From contig CAKUNE010000001.1 in the NCBI GenBank assembly GCA_934668345.1, positions 124,001 through 188,000 on the forward strand: 64,000 bases of DNA. Direction: 5' to 3'. Shown in pieces: positions 1 through 10,416 of this stretch. The position numbers and the translations under genes were made by a program. The notes under the pieces are model-generated. The model saw only the letters and a program-made list of their open reading frames with translations, was not told the origin of the DNA and searched no databases. Within the stretch, counting starts at the first letter, position 1, and each line of letters starts with the position of its first letter. The stretch is from an uncultured Collinsella sp. (lineage in GTDB: Bacteria; Actinomycetota; Coriobacteriia; Coriobacteriales; Coriobacteriaceae).

Positions 1-2
1 TC

Positions 3-494
3 GACGGAGCACGCGATTTTAGGCTCATGAAGCGGCCTATGGTCAACGCCATCATCTCCATGGGCGAATACAACCGATTCTCCAAGGGCATTTACGGCTG
101 GGTGGGCTTCAAGACCAAATGGCTCCCCTACGTAAACGTCAACCGCGTGGCCGGCGAGACCAAATGGAGCTTTTGGTCGCTGCTCCTCTATTCCATCGAC
201 GGCATCGTCGCGTTTTCCACGGCACCGCTCTCCCTCGCCGCCCTCACAGGTATCGTCTTCTGTCTCATCGCTATTCTGGGATTCGTCGTCATCCTAGTAA
301 AGACGCTTGTCTGGGGCGACCCCGTCGGCGGATGGCCCTCCCTTGCCTGCCTCATTACGCTGTTTGGCGGCATGCAGCTCCTGTGCCTGGGAATCATTGG
401 CGAGTACCTAGCAAAAGCCTACTTGGAGACCAAGCGCCGCCCCATCTATATCATTCGAGAATCCAACGAGGAATCTGATGACACAGCCCAATAA
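3..494 (+). CDS. Polyprenyl-phosphate glycosyltransferase, GT2, CsbB/GtrB-like (C-terminal part)
   Basis: The reading frame is open from the window edge, so the 5' end, including most of the GT-A catalytic domain, is missing. The first readable residues, DGARDFRLM, match the conserved segment just before the amphipathic helix in GtrB/CsbB/DPM1-type enzymes. Two hydrophobic segments follow (about residues 65-95 and 105-130 of the visible part), typical of the C-terminal membrane anchor. Such enzymes load a sugar onto undecaprenyl phosphate at the cytoplasmic face. The stop overlaps the start of the yfhO-like gene by 17 bases, implying translational coupling. This matches the known CsbB-YfhO partnership in lipoteichoic acid glycosylation. 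The sugar cannot be read from the sequence. Confidence 0.85.
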   Translation, partial: DGARDFRLMKRPMVNAIISMGEYNRFSKGIYGWVGFKTKWLPYVNVNRVAGETKWSFWSLLLYSIDGIVAFSTAPLSLAALTGIVFCLIAILGFVVILVKTLVWGDPVGGWPSLACLITLFGGMQLLCLGIIGEYLAKAYLETKRRPIYIIRESNEESDDTAQ

Positions 495-2889
495 CAACAC
501 GCTCAAGAATGTGGCGTTCTACGCCGCCTGCTTTGCGTTTTCCGTCGCACTTTTTGTCGCACTTGCAGCGGCGGGGCATGTCTACCCCTTTGGCGACAAC
601 TCGTTTCTCACCAACGATCTCAAATACCAATACATCGACTTCTTCGCGTGGTTTCGCCGCGTCCTTTTAGGCGAGGCAAACCTTCGCTATTCCTTCTCAC
701 AGGGACTCGGTATGAACACATGGGGGCTCTATAGCTACTACCTCGCCAGCCCCTTCAACCTGCTCTGCGCGCTGTTTCCCGCAGACAAGCTGACGCTCTT
801 CGTGTTTGTTATCTCCGCGCTCAAACTGGGCTGCATCCACATCAGCAGCGCTTGGTATGTGCAAAAGCGCTTTGACCTACCCAAGCCCGCAGCATTCCTG
901 CTTTCCCTCTCATTCACGTTTTGCAGCTGGACCATCAGCAACCTACGCAACCCGCTCTGGATCGATTGCCTCATCCTGCTGCCCATCTGCGCCTACGGAT
1001 GCTACGAGCTCATCCGCAAGCAGCGCATGATCTGCCTCGTCATCGCAACGGCGCTCAATGTCATGTTCTGCTGGTATACGGCCTACATCAGCCTCCTGTT
1101 CCTCTGCATCTTCGTATTGGTCGAATTTGTCGATTATGTTGCAGAAGAAGGATTTAGCTGGAAGCTCATGCTCGATCGGGCCCTACGATTCGCCGGGGCC
1201 ATCGCGCTTGGGCTGCTCCTGTCCGCCTGGACCTTTTTGCCGACCATCCTTGCCATGTCCAAGGGCGGCCCCGTCCTAGCCCTCAGACCGCTGCTTAAAA
1301 CCAGCCTCAAATCGCTCATCAGGGGCTTTCTCCCCGGCATGTGGGTGAACGACGATAGTACACCGCAGTTCTATTGCGGCGTCATCATGATGCTGCTCGC
1401 GGTGGGTCTGCTGTTTAACCGCACGGTTTCAATCAAGACGCGCATCGCAACGCTCGTCGTCACGATAATCCTGGTCGCCAGCTCCGTTTTGAGCCCTCTT
1501 GAATACATCTGGTGCGGCATGCGCGTGCCCAACGGATTCTATTCACGCACGACTTTCTTGCTGAGCTTCTTTGCGCTGTGGGCCGCAGGATACGCGCTGC
1601 AGGCGCTCAAAAACCAGCCCAAATTGCGTCAAGCCTATCGCCCCGTCGTCATCATGCCCCTCCTGGCACTAACCGCCATTGAGTTGTTTGCCAACGCCCA
1701 TGTCATTTGGAATCAGCTGTACGTAGGCTATTCCGAAGAAGCCAACAGTACCTATGTCGCCACCGCGACCGACACGATCACGGCCATTCAAGACCAGACT
1801 TCGGCGTCGTTCTATCGCATTGGCCGCACGACCACACGCGTCGACAGCGCCGCCCTCAACGAAGGCCTGGCGCTTGGATACAACCAGTTGTCTTCGTATT
1901 CGTCTGCCAACAACCCGCAGGCCATCGCACTGCTCAACTCCCTTGGATACAGCAGCGTCGGCGAATTCTCGACCCGTTATGCCGAGCCTATTCTCGCCGT
2001 CGATGCCCTACTGGGAGTCAAGTATGCCATTCCTGAGAACGTACCTGCGGGATACGTTTTAGCCAAGATGAATCAGGCCGACTCCACAAGCGCAGTGTAC
2101 GAGAACCCCTATGCGCTCAGCATTGGCGTCGCAGCCTCAAGCGATATCCAAAACAGCACGCTGAAGAGCGAGAACCCCTTCGAAAAGCAAAACGAACTCT
2201 ACAGCAAAATCCTAGGCCGCGAGGTCAATCTCTATACCAAGATCGAGGCCACGAGCACGGAGAATAGCGATAGCTTAAAGCAATGGAGCGTTACTGTACC
2301 GGCAAGCTCCATCGGGTATCTCTACATCAACAAAGATACGACTGCCGGCAGTTATTGGCCCGTCACTCTTACCATCGACCAGCGAGCGATCGAAAACGAG
2401 GCCTGGAGATTCGACAATAATATCCGCCAGATTACGGATGCATCGGACGCCCCGAGCCAGCATGTGGTGTCAATCGGAGTCGCAGAGGGCTATACAGACA
2501 TGCCCCAAGACAATGAGCCGGTCTTCTACGCCCTCAATCTGGACGTTTTCGAGCAGATTATGAACGAGCTTAAGACGAGCGAATTTGTTCCGACGGTCTT
2601 TAAGGACGGAAGGATCGAAGGCGAATTTATCGCCAAGGATGACGACAACCTGCTGCTGAGCGTTCCGTACGATGAGGGCTGGAACGTAACGGTAAACGGA
2701 ACCGCCGCAGAACTAACGCCCGCCGCCGATAAGGGTTTGTCGTCCCTGAACATACAGAAAGGCGCGAATAGGATCGTGATGACCTACAAGACTCCGGGCG
2801 CCCTTGCGGGGCTTGCAGTGAGTCTGGCGACCGCTGCCGCCCTTGTTGCAGCGGGGCTATTCACCAGGCATAAGAAAAGCCGCCGTTAA
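478..2889 (+). CDS. yfhO: YfhO-family membrane glycosyltransferase
   Basis: An 803-residue polytopic membrane protein. The N-terminal half holds about a dozen hydrophobic helices, with family-typical motifs in the first extracytoplasmic loop (FGDNSFLTNDLKYQY and GLGMNTWGLYSYYLASP). A large soluble domain follows (about residues 420-770), and one helix (about 775-795) with a basic tail ends the protein. YfhO proteins (PF09586) are GT-C-like enzymes thought to move a sugar from a polyprenyl carrier onto a wall polymer outside the cell. The overlap with the CsbB-like gene supports a two-component system in which one protein loads the lipid and the other transfers the sugar. The acceptor is not known here. 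A strong hairpin follows the stop. Confidence 0.88.
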   Translation: MTQPNNNTLKNVAFYAACFAFSVALFVALAAAGHVYPFGDNSFLTNDLKYQYIDFFAWFRRVLLGEANLRYSFSQGLGMNTWGLYSYYLASPFNLLCALFPADKLTLFVFVISALKLGCIHISSAWYVQKRFDLPKPAAFLLSLSFTFCSWTISNLRNPLWIDCLILLPICAYGCYELIRKQRMICLVIATALNVMFCWYTAYISLLFLCIFVLVEFVDYVAEEGFSWKLMLDRALRFAGAIALGLLLSAWTFLPTILAMSKGGPVLALRPLLKTSLKSLIRGFLPGMWVNDDSTPQFYCGVIMMLLAVGLLFNRTVSIKTRIATLVVTIILVASSVLSPLEYIWCGMRVPNGFYSRTTFLLSFFALWAAGYALQALKNQPKLRQAYRPVVIMPLLALTAIELFANAHVIWNQLYVGYSEEANSTYVATATDTITAIQDQTSASFYRIGRTTTRVDSAALNEGLALGYNQLSSYSSANNPQAIALLNSLGYSSVGEFSTRYAEPILAVDALLGVKYAIPENVPAGYVLAKMNQADSTSAVYENPYALSIGVAASSDIQNSTLKSENPFEKQNELYSKILGREVNLYTKIEATSTENSDSLKQWSVTVPASSIGYLYINKDTTAGSYWPVTLTIDQRAIENEAWRFDNNIRQITDASDAPSQHVVSIGVAEGYTDMPQDNEPVFYALNLDVFEQIMNELKTSEFVPTVFKDGRIEGEFIAKDDDNLLLSVPYDEGWNVTVNGTAAELTPAADKGLSSLNIQKGANRIVMTYKTPGALAGLAVSLATAAALVAAGLFTRHKKSRR

Positions 2890-2904
2890 CAAGCGGCGGC
2901 TTTT
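2875..2904. terminator. Bidirectional intrinsic terminator
   Basis: An 11-bp perfect stem (AAAAGCCGCCG with CGGCGGCTTTT) around an 8-base loop overlaps the yfhO stop codon. It has a T tract on the right and an A tract on the left, so it can end transcription both from yfhO and from the convergent rml genes. Confidence 0.85.
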
Positions 2905-2926
2905 ACTCTCGAAAAGTTAATAGCGG

Positions 2927-4381
2927 CTAGAGCGTCTTGAGGTACTCCCCCAGCTCTTCCTCCCAGTCGGGCATGTGGAAGCCCGTCGACTCGAGCTTGG
3001 ACAGCTCGAGCGCGGAGTGTACCGGGCGCGGGGCGACGGGGCCGGCGGCGTTCGCGTAGTAGTCGGCGGTCGAAACCGGCACGACCTTCTCACCGTTGCC
3101 GTTGGCGGCCTCGAAGACGGCACGGGCGATGTCGGCCCAGCTCCTCACGGCGCCGGATCCGGTGCAGTCGTAGGTGCCGTAGGGGGCGTGCGTCCCCAGC
3201 ACGTGGAAGATGGCCTCGGCCATGTCGCGCGTGAAGGTCAGGCGGCCCAGCTGGTCGTCCACGACCGTGACCTGATCGAGCCCGTCCTCGGGGTCGGCGA
3301 CGCGGTCGGAGAGCGCCTTCATGGTCTTGACGAAGTTGTGCCCCTCGCCGATGACCCAGGAGCTGCGCATGATGTAGTGGCGCGGGCACCCGGCCACGGC
3401 GATGTCGCCCGCGGCCTTGGTCTGGCCGTAGACGGAAAGCGGGCTGAGGGGCTCCTCCTCCGTGTGGACCTCGGACGTGCCGTCGAAGACGTAATCGGAG
3501 GACACGTGGACCAGGGTGATGCCGTGCCCGGCGCAGGTGCGGGCGAGAAGGGCGGGACCGGTCGCGTTGGCCTTCCAGGCGGTCACGCGGCCCTCGGGGG
3601 TCTCGGCTTTATCCACGGCCGTGTAGGCGCCGCAGTTGATCACGGTGCCGTAGAGCGACCAGTCGTATTTGGAGTAGGCGTCCGGGTCGGACATGTCGAA
3701 GGTGTCGATGTCGCAGAAGTCGAAGTCCTTGGCCACGCCGCGCTCCTCGGCGAGCTTGCGGACCGCATGGCCCAGCTGGCCGTTGCAGCCGGTGACGAGG
3801 GTGCGCCTGGGCGCCATCGGGACGACGTCCTTCAGCATCGGGTGGTTGAGGTCGGCCTCGGAGACAACAGCTTGGTCGAAAGGGATCGGCCACTGGATGT
3901 TGAGCTCCGGGTCGGCGAGGTTCACGAAGGTGTAGGTCCTCTTGAGCTCCAGCGACCAGTGGGCGTCCACCAGGTAGGTGTAGGCGGTGCCGTCCTCGAG
4001 CGCCTGGAAGGAGTTGCCCACGCCGCGCGGGACGTAGATGGCCCTGGACGGGTCGAGCGTGCAGGTGAACACCTTGCCGAAGGTCTCGCTTCCCTCGCGC
4101 AGGTCCACCCAGGCGCCGAAGACCGAGCCGCGGGCCACGGAGATGAACTTGTCCCAGGGCTCCGCGTGGATGCCGCGGGTGACGCCGCGGCTGTCGTTGT
4201 AGGAGATGTTGTTCTGGACGACCCTGAGGTCGGGGATGCCCAGGGCGGTCATCTTGGCGCGCTGCCAGTTCTCCTTGAACCAGCCGCGCGAGTCGCCGTG
4301 GACGGCCAGGTCGACGACCATCAGGCCCCCGATGCCGGTCTCGGCGACGGAGAGGTCCTTCTCGAATGCGATGTCAGCCAT
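2927..4381 (-). CDS. rmlCD: Bifunctional dTDP-4-dehydrorhamnose 3,5-epimerase / dTDP-4-dehydrorhamnose reductase (RmlC-RmlD fusion)
   Basis: 484 residues with two domains. Residues 1 to about 190 are an RmlC cupin, with RGWFKENWQRAKM, the catalytic-His region GIHAEPWDKF, and YVPRGVGNSFQ. Residues about 195-484 are an RmlD short-chain reductase, with the nucleotide-binding TGCNGQLG from T197 and catalytic YGQTK (Y318, K322). Together they perform the last two steps from dTDP-4-keto-6-deoxyglucose to dTDP-L-rhamnose. The ATG at 4381 is preceded by GATAGGAGC. The frame stays open upstream across rmlB, but that extension is a GC-rich shadow. It is the last gene of the minus-strand locus, 122 bases after rmlB. 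RmlC and RmlD are usually separate proteins, although fusions occur in some Actinobacteria. Confidence 0.93.
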   Translation of the reverse strand: MADIAFEKDLSVAETGIGGLMVVDLAVHGDSRGWFKENWQRAKMTALGIPDLRVVQNNISYNDSRGVTRGIHAEPWDKFISVARGSVFGAWVDLREGSETFGKVFTCTLDPSRAIYVPRGVGNSFQALEDGTAYTYLVDAHWSLELKRTYTFVNLADPELNIQWPIPFDQAVVSEADLNHPMLKDVVPMAPRRTLVTGCNGQLGHAVRKLAEERGVAKDFDFCDIDTFDMSDPDAYSKYDWSLYGTVINCGAYTAVDKAETPEGRVTAWKANATGPALLARTCAGHGITLVHVSSDYVFDGTSEVHTEEEPLSPLSVYGQTKAAGDIAVAGCPRHYIMRSSWVIGEGHNFVKTMKALSDRVADPEDGLDQVTVVDDQLGRLTFTRDMAEAIFHVLGTHAPYGTYDCTGSGAVRSWADIARAVFEAANGNGEKVVPVSTADYYANAAGPVAPRPVHSALELSKLESTGFHMPDWEEELGEYLKTL

Positions 4382-4503
4382 GTGGGAAAAGCTCCTATCG
4401 AAGAGGTTGGATAACCGGGGGCGCCCGCGCGGGGACGCAGGATCATCCCCATGCCCTGCGGCCCCGCGCGGGCGCCCCGCGGCGCGGTTCGCCGGGGTTC
4501 GGC

Positions 4504-5589
<1,086 letters not shown>

Positions 5590-5598
5590 TCAACAAAA

Positions 5599-6573
5599 CT
5601 ATCGGACATTTCGGCATGCGATAAGAGCCATAACCTTCGCAGAATTACTTCCCCTACAAAACGCCTCCGGAATGCAGTCTTTGTCGTACCGGAAGACCGA
5701 ATTCCCAGTTTTATCGCGTAAGTACTTGTAGAAAAAGTCCTCCCAGCTTTTAAACTTCTCACTGTCTGCAAAAGCTTCCGGCTCTTGCAAAACCGCTTTG
5801 GCATCTATCCCTGAAATTACGCCGGAGCTCAGCAGAAGCCACTCGAACGACTCGGGAAGACAAACCGTAACAGCATCGCGGTGAATGTCTTGCAGCTTAA
5901 GGACGCGGTCCGCATAGCACCCAAATGCCGCTCCGTCCGCGACAACAAACACGCGATCGTCGAGATGCTGATCCAACCAGCCCAAAATCGCGCTGTTCGT
6001 CATGGCCGAAGCGCAGGTAAGTTCACTGTCAGCGAAATGCCGTTCAAAGAACTGGAAACCAGACTTACTGTCCTCGCATAGAAGGATAGAAAAGTCCTGT
6101 TTTGGCGCCGACCGGGAAATAGCATAACGATGATTCCCGCGATCTTGATAAGCAGGGACGAAAGAATGGTATTTTCCGCTCGTCTTAATCTTGTAAATCT
6201 CATCCACGCTATACGGAAGATTGGGGAAATCAGCCCTTGAGATCAGCACGAAATAATTCGAGGAATACAGCACATGATGGGCAAACTCATCAGAATGGAT
6301 CTCTTTTAAGCCCTCATCGACAAATACAATCGAGTCATGAACGGACGAAAGCTGGTTTCGCCAATCATAATCGGTCAGGGCGACACAGGGACAATCGCAT
6401 TGCAAGGAAACACCCGACTGCTCGCCCGTTCGCATGTAGTCTGCGACCATGTCAAACAGTGTCGTCTTACCCGTGCCGCTATCGCCACGCACAATAGTGA
6501 TGTTCCGCTTGATGGTAAATGTGTACTTGGTTCCCCTGCGGCGGGAAATCTTAACGAGATGCGAACCGTTCAT
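5599..6573 (-). CDS. P-loop ATPase of the DUF4869-ATPase pair, copy 1
   Basis: 324 residues. Walker A is GDSGTGKTT (residues 30-38), about 25 residues after an N-terminal beta-rich stretch, and a Walker-B-like strand is SIVFVDE. The central part has CEDSKSGFQFFE and FVVADGAAFG. The C-terminal part has LPESFEWLLLSSG and a final aromatic-rich segment. All these blocks recur in the same order in the protein at 41638-42615. I recognise no characterised family. Acidic residues in the central blocks could form a Toprim-like site, as in ATPase-Toprim nucleases, but this is only a guess. The start was placed at the ATG after AGGTG; an in-frame GTG lies 9 bases upstream. It follows the DUF4869 gene by 9 bases. 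Base composition is lower in GC than the flanking rml genes. Confidence 0.75.
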   Translation of the reverse strand: MNGSHLVKISRRRGTKYTFTIKRNITIVRGDSGTGKTTLFDMVADYMRTGEQSGVSLQCDCPCVALTDYDWRNQLSSVHDSIVFVDEGLKEIHSDEFAHHVLYSSNYFVLISRADFPNLPYSVDEIYKIKTSGKYHSFVPAYQDRGNHRYAISRSAPKQDFSILLCEDSKSGFQFFERHFADSELTCASAMTNSAILGWLDQHLDDRVFVVADGAAFGCYADRVLKLQDIHRDAVTVCLPESFEWLLLSSGVISGIDAKAVLQEPEAFADSEKFKSWEDFFYKYLRDKTGNSVFRYDKDCIPEAFCRGSNSAKVMALIACRNVR

Positions 6574-6582
6574 AAGCAGCAC

Positions 6583-7020
6583 CTACAGATACGGAATCGA
6601 CTCGTGAATCAATTCGGCCATATTGTGAACGATTCGGCCGCTATTCACGACTTTGATTTTAAAATCCTCGCGACCAAAGTCCATCACATGATAGAGATTC
6701 ACAACGAGCTTGCGGTCTTTCGCCATGTCGAGAATCCACTTGGCACAGTTGTCACCACAGGTAGAAGCGTTAAAAATATGCTTACGATCAAATCTCATAA
6801 GCAGCAGCGTTTTCACGCCACCAGAAAGCTGGAGTGGAGAAATGGACCCAAGCACAGGGCTTTCGATGACGTTTTCGGAGACAACATCCGATCGATCGAC
6901 ATCTTTAATTATCGAGACTGCATAGGGATCCGTAATCCAAGAAGACCGGTAAGAGTTTTTGAAATATGTCGCTGTGTTGTAAATCGCTTCTGGCATATCG
7001 CCAAAGTAGACGCTTAACAC
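6583..7020 (-). CDS. DUF4869 family protein, copy 1
   Basis: 145 residues from a GTG start placed 5 bases after GGGAG; TTG at 7032 is an alternative. The protein opens with LSVYFGDMPEAIYN and carries the family blocks SPVLGSISPLQLSGGVKTLLLM, FNASTCGDNCAKWIL, YHVMDFG and NSGRIVHNMAELI. These match DUF4869 proteins (PF16163, function unknown) and the second copy at 41189-41641. The conserved CGDNC pair could bind metal or be redox-active, but nothing in the sequence proves it. No signal peptide or membrane segment is visible. It is co-directional with, and 9 bases from, the ATPase gene, so the two probably form one functional unit. Confidence 0.8.
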   Translation of the reverse strand: MLSVYFGDMPEAIYNTATYFKNSYRSSWITDPYAVSIIKDVDRSDVVSENVIESPVLGSISPLQLSGGVKTLLLMRFDRKHIFNASTCGDNCAKWILDMAKDRKLVVNLYHVMDFGREDFKIKVVNSGRIVHNMAELIHESIPYL

Positions 7021-7068
7021 ATCCACTCCCAATCATATTGTCTTTATGGTCAACGTAATCATAACGAA

Positions 7069-7096
7069 AGGGGCCACCAGATAAACGGTGGCCCCT
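7069..7096 (-). terminator. Hairpin terminator after rmlA
   Basis: A 10-bp perfect stem (AGGGGCCACC / GGTGGCCCCT) with an 8-base loop lies 20 bases past the rmlA stop. On the minus strand only a short T run (TTTCGTT) follows, so termination may be partial. It separates rmlA from the DUF4869 gene. Confidence 0.65.
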
Positions 7097-7115
7097 AAAA
7101 GAAAACAAGCTGGTG

Positions 7116-8015
7116 CTAGTACTCGCGCGGGCTGTTGACGATCTCGCCGGCGGCGACCTTCTTCAGGTGCTGCCCGTAGACCGACTTGCCGTAGGCCTTC
7201 GCGGCCTCCTCCAGCTCGGCCGTCGTGATCCAGCCGTTCTCCCAGGCGATCTCCTCCGGCACGGACACGGGCAGGTCCTGGGAGTGCTCCACGGCGCGGA
7301 CGAACTCCGCGGCCTCGTGCAGGCTCTCCATGGTGCCGGTGTCCAGCCACGCGTAGCCGCGGCCCAGGGTCACCACGGACAGCGTCCCCTCCTCCAGGTA
7401 CATCTGGTTGAGCGTGGTGATCTCGAGCTCGCCGCGCGCGGAGGGCTTCACCTCGTGCGCCTTGGCGGCGACGTCGCCCGGGTAGAAGTACAGGCCGGTG
7501 ACGGCGTAGGAGCTCTTGGGCTGGGCGGGCTTCTCCTCGATGGAGACGGCGCGGCCCTCGCGGTCGAACTCGACGACGCCGAAGCGCTCGGGGTCGTCCA
7601 CGTGGTAGCCGAAGACCGTGGCGCGGCCCGACTCGGCGTTCTGGACGGCGCGCGTCAGGTGGCGCGACAGGCCGTTGCCGTAGAAGATGTTGTCGCCGAG
7701 CACCAGCGCGCACGGCTCGCCGGCGATGAACTCCTCGCCGATGGTGAAGGCCTGGGCCAGGCCGTCCGGGCTGGGCTGCTCAGCATAAGAGAGGTTCACG
7801 CCGTAGCGCGAGCCGTCCCCGAGCAGGCGCTCGAAGTTGGGCAGGTCGGTCGGAGTGGAGATGACCAGGATGTCCCGGATGCCCGCCAGCATGAGGGTGG
7901 ACAGCGGGTAGTAGATCATGGGCTTGTCGTAGACCGGCAGCAGCTGCTTGGAGGTCACGAGCGTGAGCGGGTACAGGCGCGTGCCGGACCCGCCGGCGAG
8001 GATGATGCCTTTCAT
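7116..8015 (-). CDS. rmlA: Glucose-1-phosphate thymidylyltransferase (RmlA)
   Basis: 299 residues, full length for the family. The N terminus has the nucleotidyltransferase signature [16 protein letters not shown]. Further family blocks are [16 protein letters not shown] and the [11 protein letters not shown] metal/substrate site. It makes dTDP-glucose from glucose-1-phosphate and dTTP, the first step to dTDP-L-rhamnose. The ATG at 8015 follows AAGGAG; in-frame codons upstream lack a ribosome-binding site. It is GC-rich like rmlB and rmlCD but is separated from them by the AT-richer DUF4869-ATPase pair and a hairpin, an unusual break in a pathway normally encoded contiguously. Confidence 0.95.
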   Translation of the reverse strand: MKGIILAGGSGTRLYPLTLVTSKQLLPVYDKPMIYYPLSTLMLAGIRDILVISTPTDLPNFERLLGDGSRYGVNLSYAEQPSPDGLAQAFTIGEEFIAGEPCALVLGDNIFYGNGLSRHLTRAVQNAESGRATVFGYHVDDPERFGVVEFDREGRAVSIEEKPAQPKSSYAVTGLYFYPGDVAAKAHEVKPSARGELEITTLNQMYLEEGTLSVVTLGRGYAWLDTGTMESLHEAAEFVRAVEHSQDLPVSVPEEIAWENGWITTAELEEAAKAYGKSVYGQHLKKVAAGEIVNSPREY

Positions 8016-8051
8016 AACATAACTCCTTAAAAAAATAAAGCAGCCAGACAT

Positions 8052-8103
8052 TGCATACTTGCGGCAACGTTAACTTAAAGGTCTACCTTGCCGCAACCAT
8101 GCA
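8052..8103 (-). terminator. Inverted repeat between the WsaF-like gene and rmlA
   Basis: TTGCGGCAA (8059-8067) pairs with TTGCCGCAA (8088-8096), and an outer TGCAT/ATGCA pair extends the stem past 2-base internal loops. On the minus strand a T-rich run (TTTATTTTTTT) follows about 15 bases later, just before the rmlA ribosome-binding site. It could terminate or attenuate transcription running into rmlA. Confidence 0.5.
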
Positions 8104-8126
8104 TCTATCAAATTAAAACTATAGTA

Positions 8127-10403
8127 TCAGTCATATAAGCGAACGACTTTATCCGTCAGTTTTGACCAGTCCCTCTCCTCAGCAGTCTTCAATCCTCCGT
8201 CATACAGCGTCTCACGAAGACCGTGATCATTAACGATGCGATTAATGCAGCTCACCGCAGCATCAATATCTCCACGGCCGTAAAGCAAGCAATTCGATCC
8301 ATCGCGAAGGAACTCTGCATTACCTCCATTGGGAACAGCAACAACAAAGCCGCCGGTCGCCATCATCTCCAACGGGGGATATGAAAAACTTTCGAGAATG
8401 CTTGTCTTCAATAGAATATGACACTGGTTATAGATGTCTGATATTTGATCATACGGCACTCTACCGAGGAAATTATCGATACGGTACCAAGGCTTCTTTT
8501 TACCAGTGTAGTTCATGTACCAAATCTCATATCTTTCAGAGTCAAGCCTTTCCACTACCCTGAAAGCTTCATCAACATTTTTATAATCCGAACCGCAATC
8601 CCCCTCGATTAGAATCCTAATTTTGGGCAGAGAGAAATCGCGTACGGAATGAGGGAACGAGGCAAGGTCGAGTCCATTCGGAACCGACTTACAATTCTGA
8701 CCAAACCTATCCTGAAGCCATTCCTCGCACCAAGGCGAGATCGTCAGATAGTCAATATCGTTATTTAAATAAGTAGAATTCGCCTGAAGACGCAGCCTAT
8801 CTCCTGGAAGATAAAAATCAGTCTCCAGGTTCTGAACCAAGTACTTTTTCTTACCAATACGTGGATACCGTTTAACAAAATCAAGAGTATCCCAAAGGGT
8901 CGCAACCGCAGTATCAATTGCACCCGACAAAGGGCATTTATCGAGCTTGCCGCTTGGAACGACACGATTAAGAACAGGAATACGATGTCCGAAAACTTCA
9001 AGCCACTTTGTTGAATCATCGGTATTAAGTATTAATACATCAACACCAGCGTCCTGAAGAATGCATAGGTGCCTAAGGGCGACTAAGACACCACCGCTAG
9101 TATTCACGCTCGGCATGACCATTCCGAGATTGGGAGATTGTTCTTTTACAATAATATCTCGGATTGCTTTAGCAGCCGAAACAGTAGTGCAGTGCTCATG
9201 GCAGTATAAATATGCAGATTCGCCGATGCTCTTCCTAAGATCAGAATCTAATATCAGACGATTGAGGACAGCACACCAGTCCTCAACACCATCGCAGAGA
9301 AATCCAGTAACGCCATCCTGAATCATCTTCTTAAAGGCGCCAACATTGCTAGCAACCGTAGGAACCTTAACAAGCGATGATTCAATCCATTTATTCTCGG
9401 ATTTAGCTCGATTGAATAGAGTGTTCTCCAAAGGAGCGATATTGATATCACAGGAAGCAATATAATTTGGAAGCCGACGCCAATCGCAAAATGGGAATGT
9501 GATAATACGTTCGGAAAATGGCATCAAGTCATCAGGGACATCGAGTTCCCCGCCCACCATCAAGGTGACGTTGTGATGAGTCTCCATTACCTTAGATAAT
9601 GCTGGGAGCACTAAATTGAAATCTGCATTATGGGTAATGCTTCCGCTAAAATAGCCGATTCTGATTTCCTTAGTTTTCTGTTTCTCATCCCTGCGTTCAA
9701 CCGCTCGCTTGTAGGGAACCCTATCCTCAGGCAAGACGCTTGAGCTTTGCAAGCTGGGGAGTACATCTCGACGATAGATAGCAATATTCGAATAATCAAT
9801 CATCGATTCAGATGCTACATTTCTATTTATATAAACCCTGGGAACATATTTTTTTAGTTCTTCCGCCATCCCCTCAGTAGTAGTGATAGCGCAATCGCAA
9901 AACTTCAGTGTTTCACCCATTCGCCTGACGCCATCGTCATAGCAAGACTTATCATGAGCAGCCATTGCATTAACAAACGGAATAGAATCGGTATAAGCAG
10001 TGTCGATAACCAAATCATCAATGTCATAAATAACGCGCTTATTGAGTTTTTTTGCCTGCCTAATTAAAGATTCAACTTCATCACTTAGGGGACAACGGAA
10101 AATAATAAAAGTACGTGCATGCCTAAGAATATCCTTTTCCATCTCCCAGGCATTAACCTTTTGGACCGTTAAGCCGGCAGCTTCAAGCTCCTCAATCTGG
10201 TGATCGACACGGTATCTAATAGGATGCGGAACGGAATAATCACATCCATTAATAAAAATAACATCAAAAAAAGAATTGTCTTGGCGAGAGCTGAAATCAA
10301 ATCGAGGCCTATGCATCGAGAGTACATGGGAGACCTTCTTGGGGACGTTATAAAACCCCTCTTCTTTAACGGTGTAACCAATGCCCTCAAGAAGGTTCAA
10401 CAT
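8127..10403 (-). CDS. Double-domain glycosyltransferase with C-terminal WsaF-like (GT4) domain
   Basis: 758 residues, soluble, with two GT-B-type units in tandem. The first (about 45-420) opens with VIFINGCDYSVPHPIRYRV, has VIYDIDDLVID, and ends with a nucleotide-sugar site around KSENKWIESSLVKVPTVAS. The second (about 425-758) begins LGMVMPSVNTSGGV, has KKYLVQNLETDFY, and carries SYPPLEMMATGGFVVAVP at the donor site, as in WsaF-type rhamnosyltransferases. With the rml genes next door, a rhamnosyl donor for at least one unit is a fair inference. The gene is AT-rich and lies 13 bases after the DUF2142 gene in the same operon. A GGAG-containing ribosome-binding site lies about 11 bases before the ATG. 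Confidence 0.8.
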   Translation of the reverse strand: MLNLLEGIGYTVKEEGFYNVPKKVSHVLSMHRPRFDFSSRQDNSFFDVIFINGCDYSVPHPIRYRVDHQIEELEAAGLTVQKVNAWEMEKDILRHARTFIIFRCPLSDEVESLIRQAKKLNKRVIYDIDDLVIDTAYTDSIPFVNAMAAHDKSCYDDGVRRMGETLKFCDCAITTTEGMAEELKKYVPRVYINRNVASESMIDYSNIAIYRRDVLPSLQSSSVLPEDRVPYKRAVERRDEKQKTKEIRIGYFSGSITHNADFNLVLPALSKVMETHHNVTLMVGGELDVPDDLMPFSERIITFPFCDWRRLPNYIASCDINIAPLENTLFNRAKSENKWIESSLVKVPTVASNVGAFKKMIQDGVTGFLCDGVEDWCAVLNRLILDSDLRKSIGESAYLYCHEHCTTVSAAKAIRDIIVKEQSPNLGMVMPSVNTSGGVLVALRHLCILQDAGVDVLILNTDDSTKWLEVFGHRIPVLNRVVPSGKLDKCPLSGAIDTAVATLWDTLDFVKRYPRIGKKKYLVQNLETDFYLPGDRLRLQANSTYLNNDIDYLTISPWCEEWLQDRFGQNCKSVPNGLDLASFPHSVRDFSLPKIRILIEGDCGSDYKNVDEAFRVVERLDSERYEIWYMNYTGKKKPWYRIDNFLGRVPYDQISDIYNQCHILLKTSILESFSYPPLEMMATGGFVVAVPNGGNAEFLRDGSNCLLYGRGDIDAAVSCINRIVNDHGLRETLYDGGLKTAEERDWSKLTDKVVRLYD

Positions 10404-10416
10404 GAAACACTAACTC

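Noticed and set aside
2975-4414. 479-residue plus-strand open frame
   Set aside because: It is a shadow of rmlCD; the protein is low complexity (VGG/VGRG-rich) without domains.
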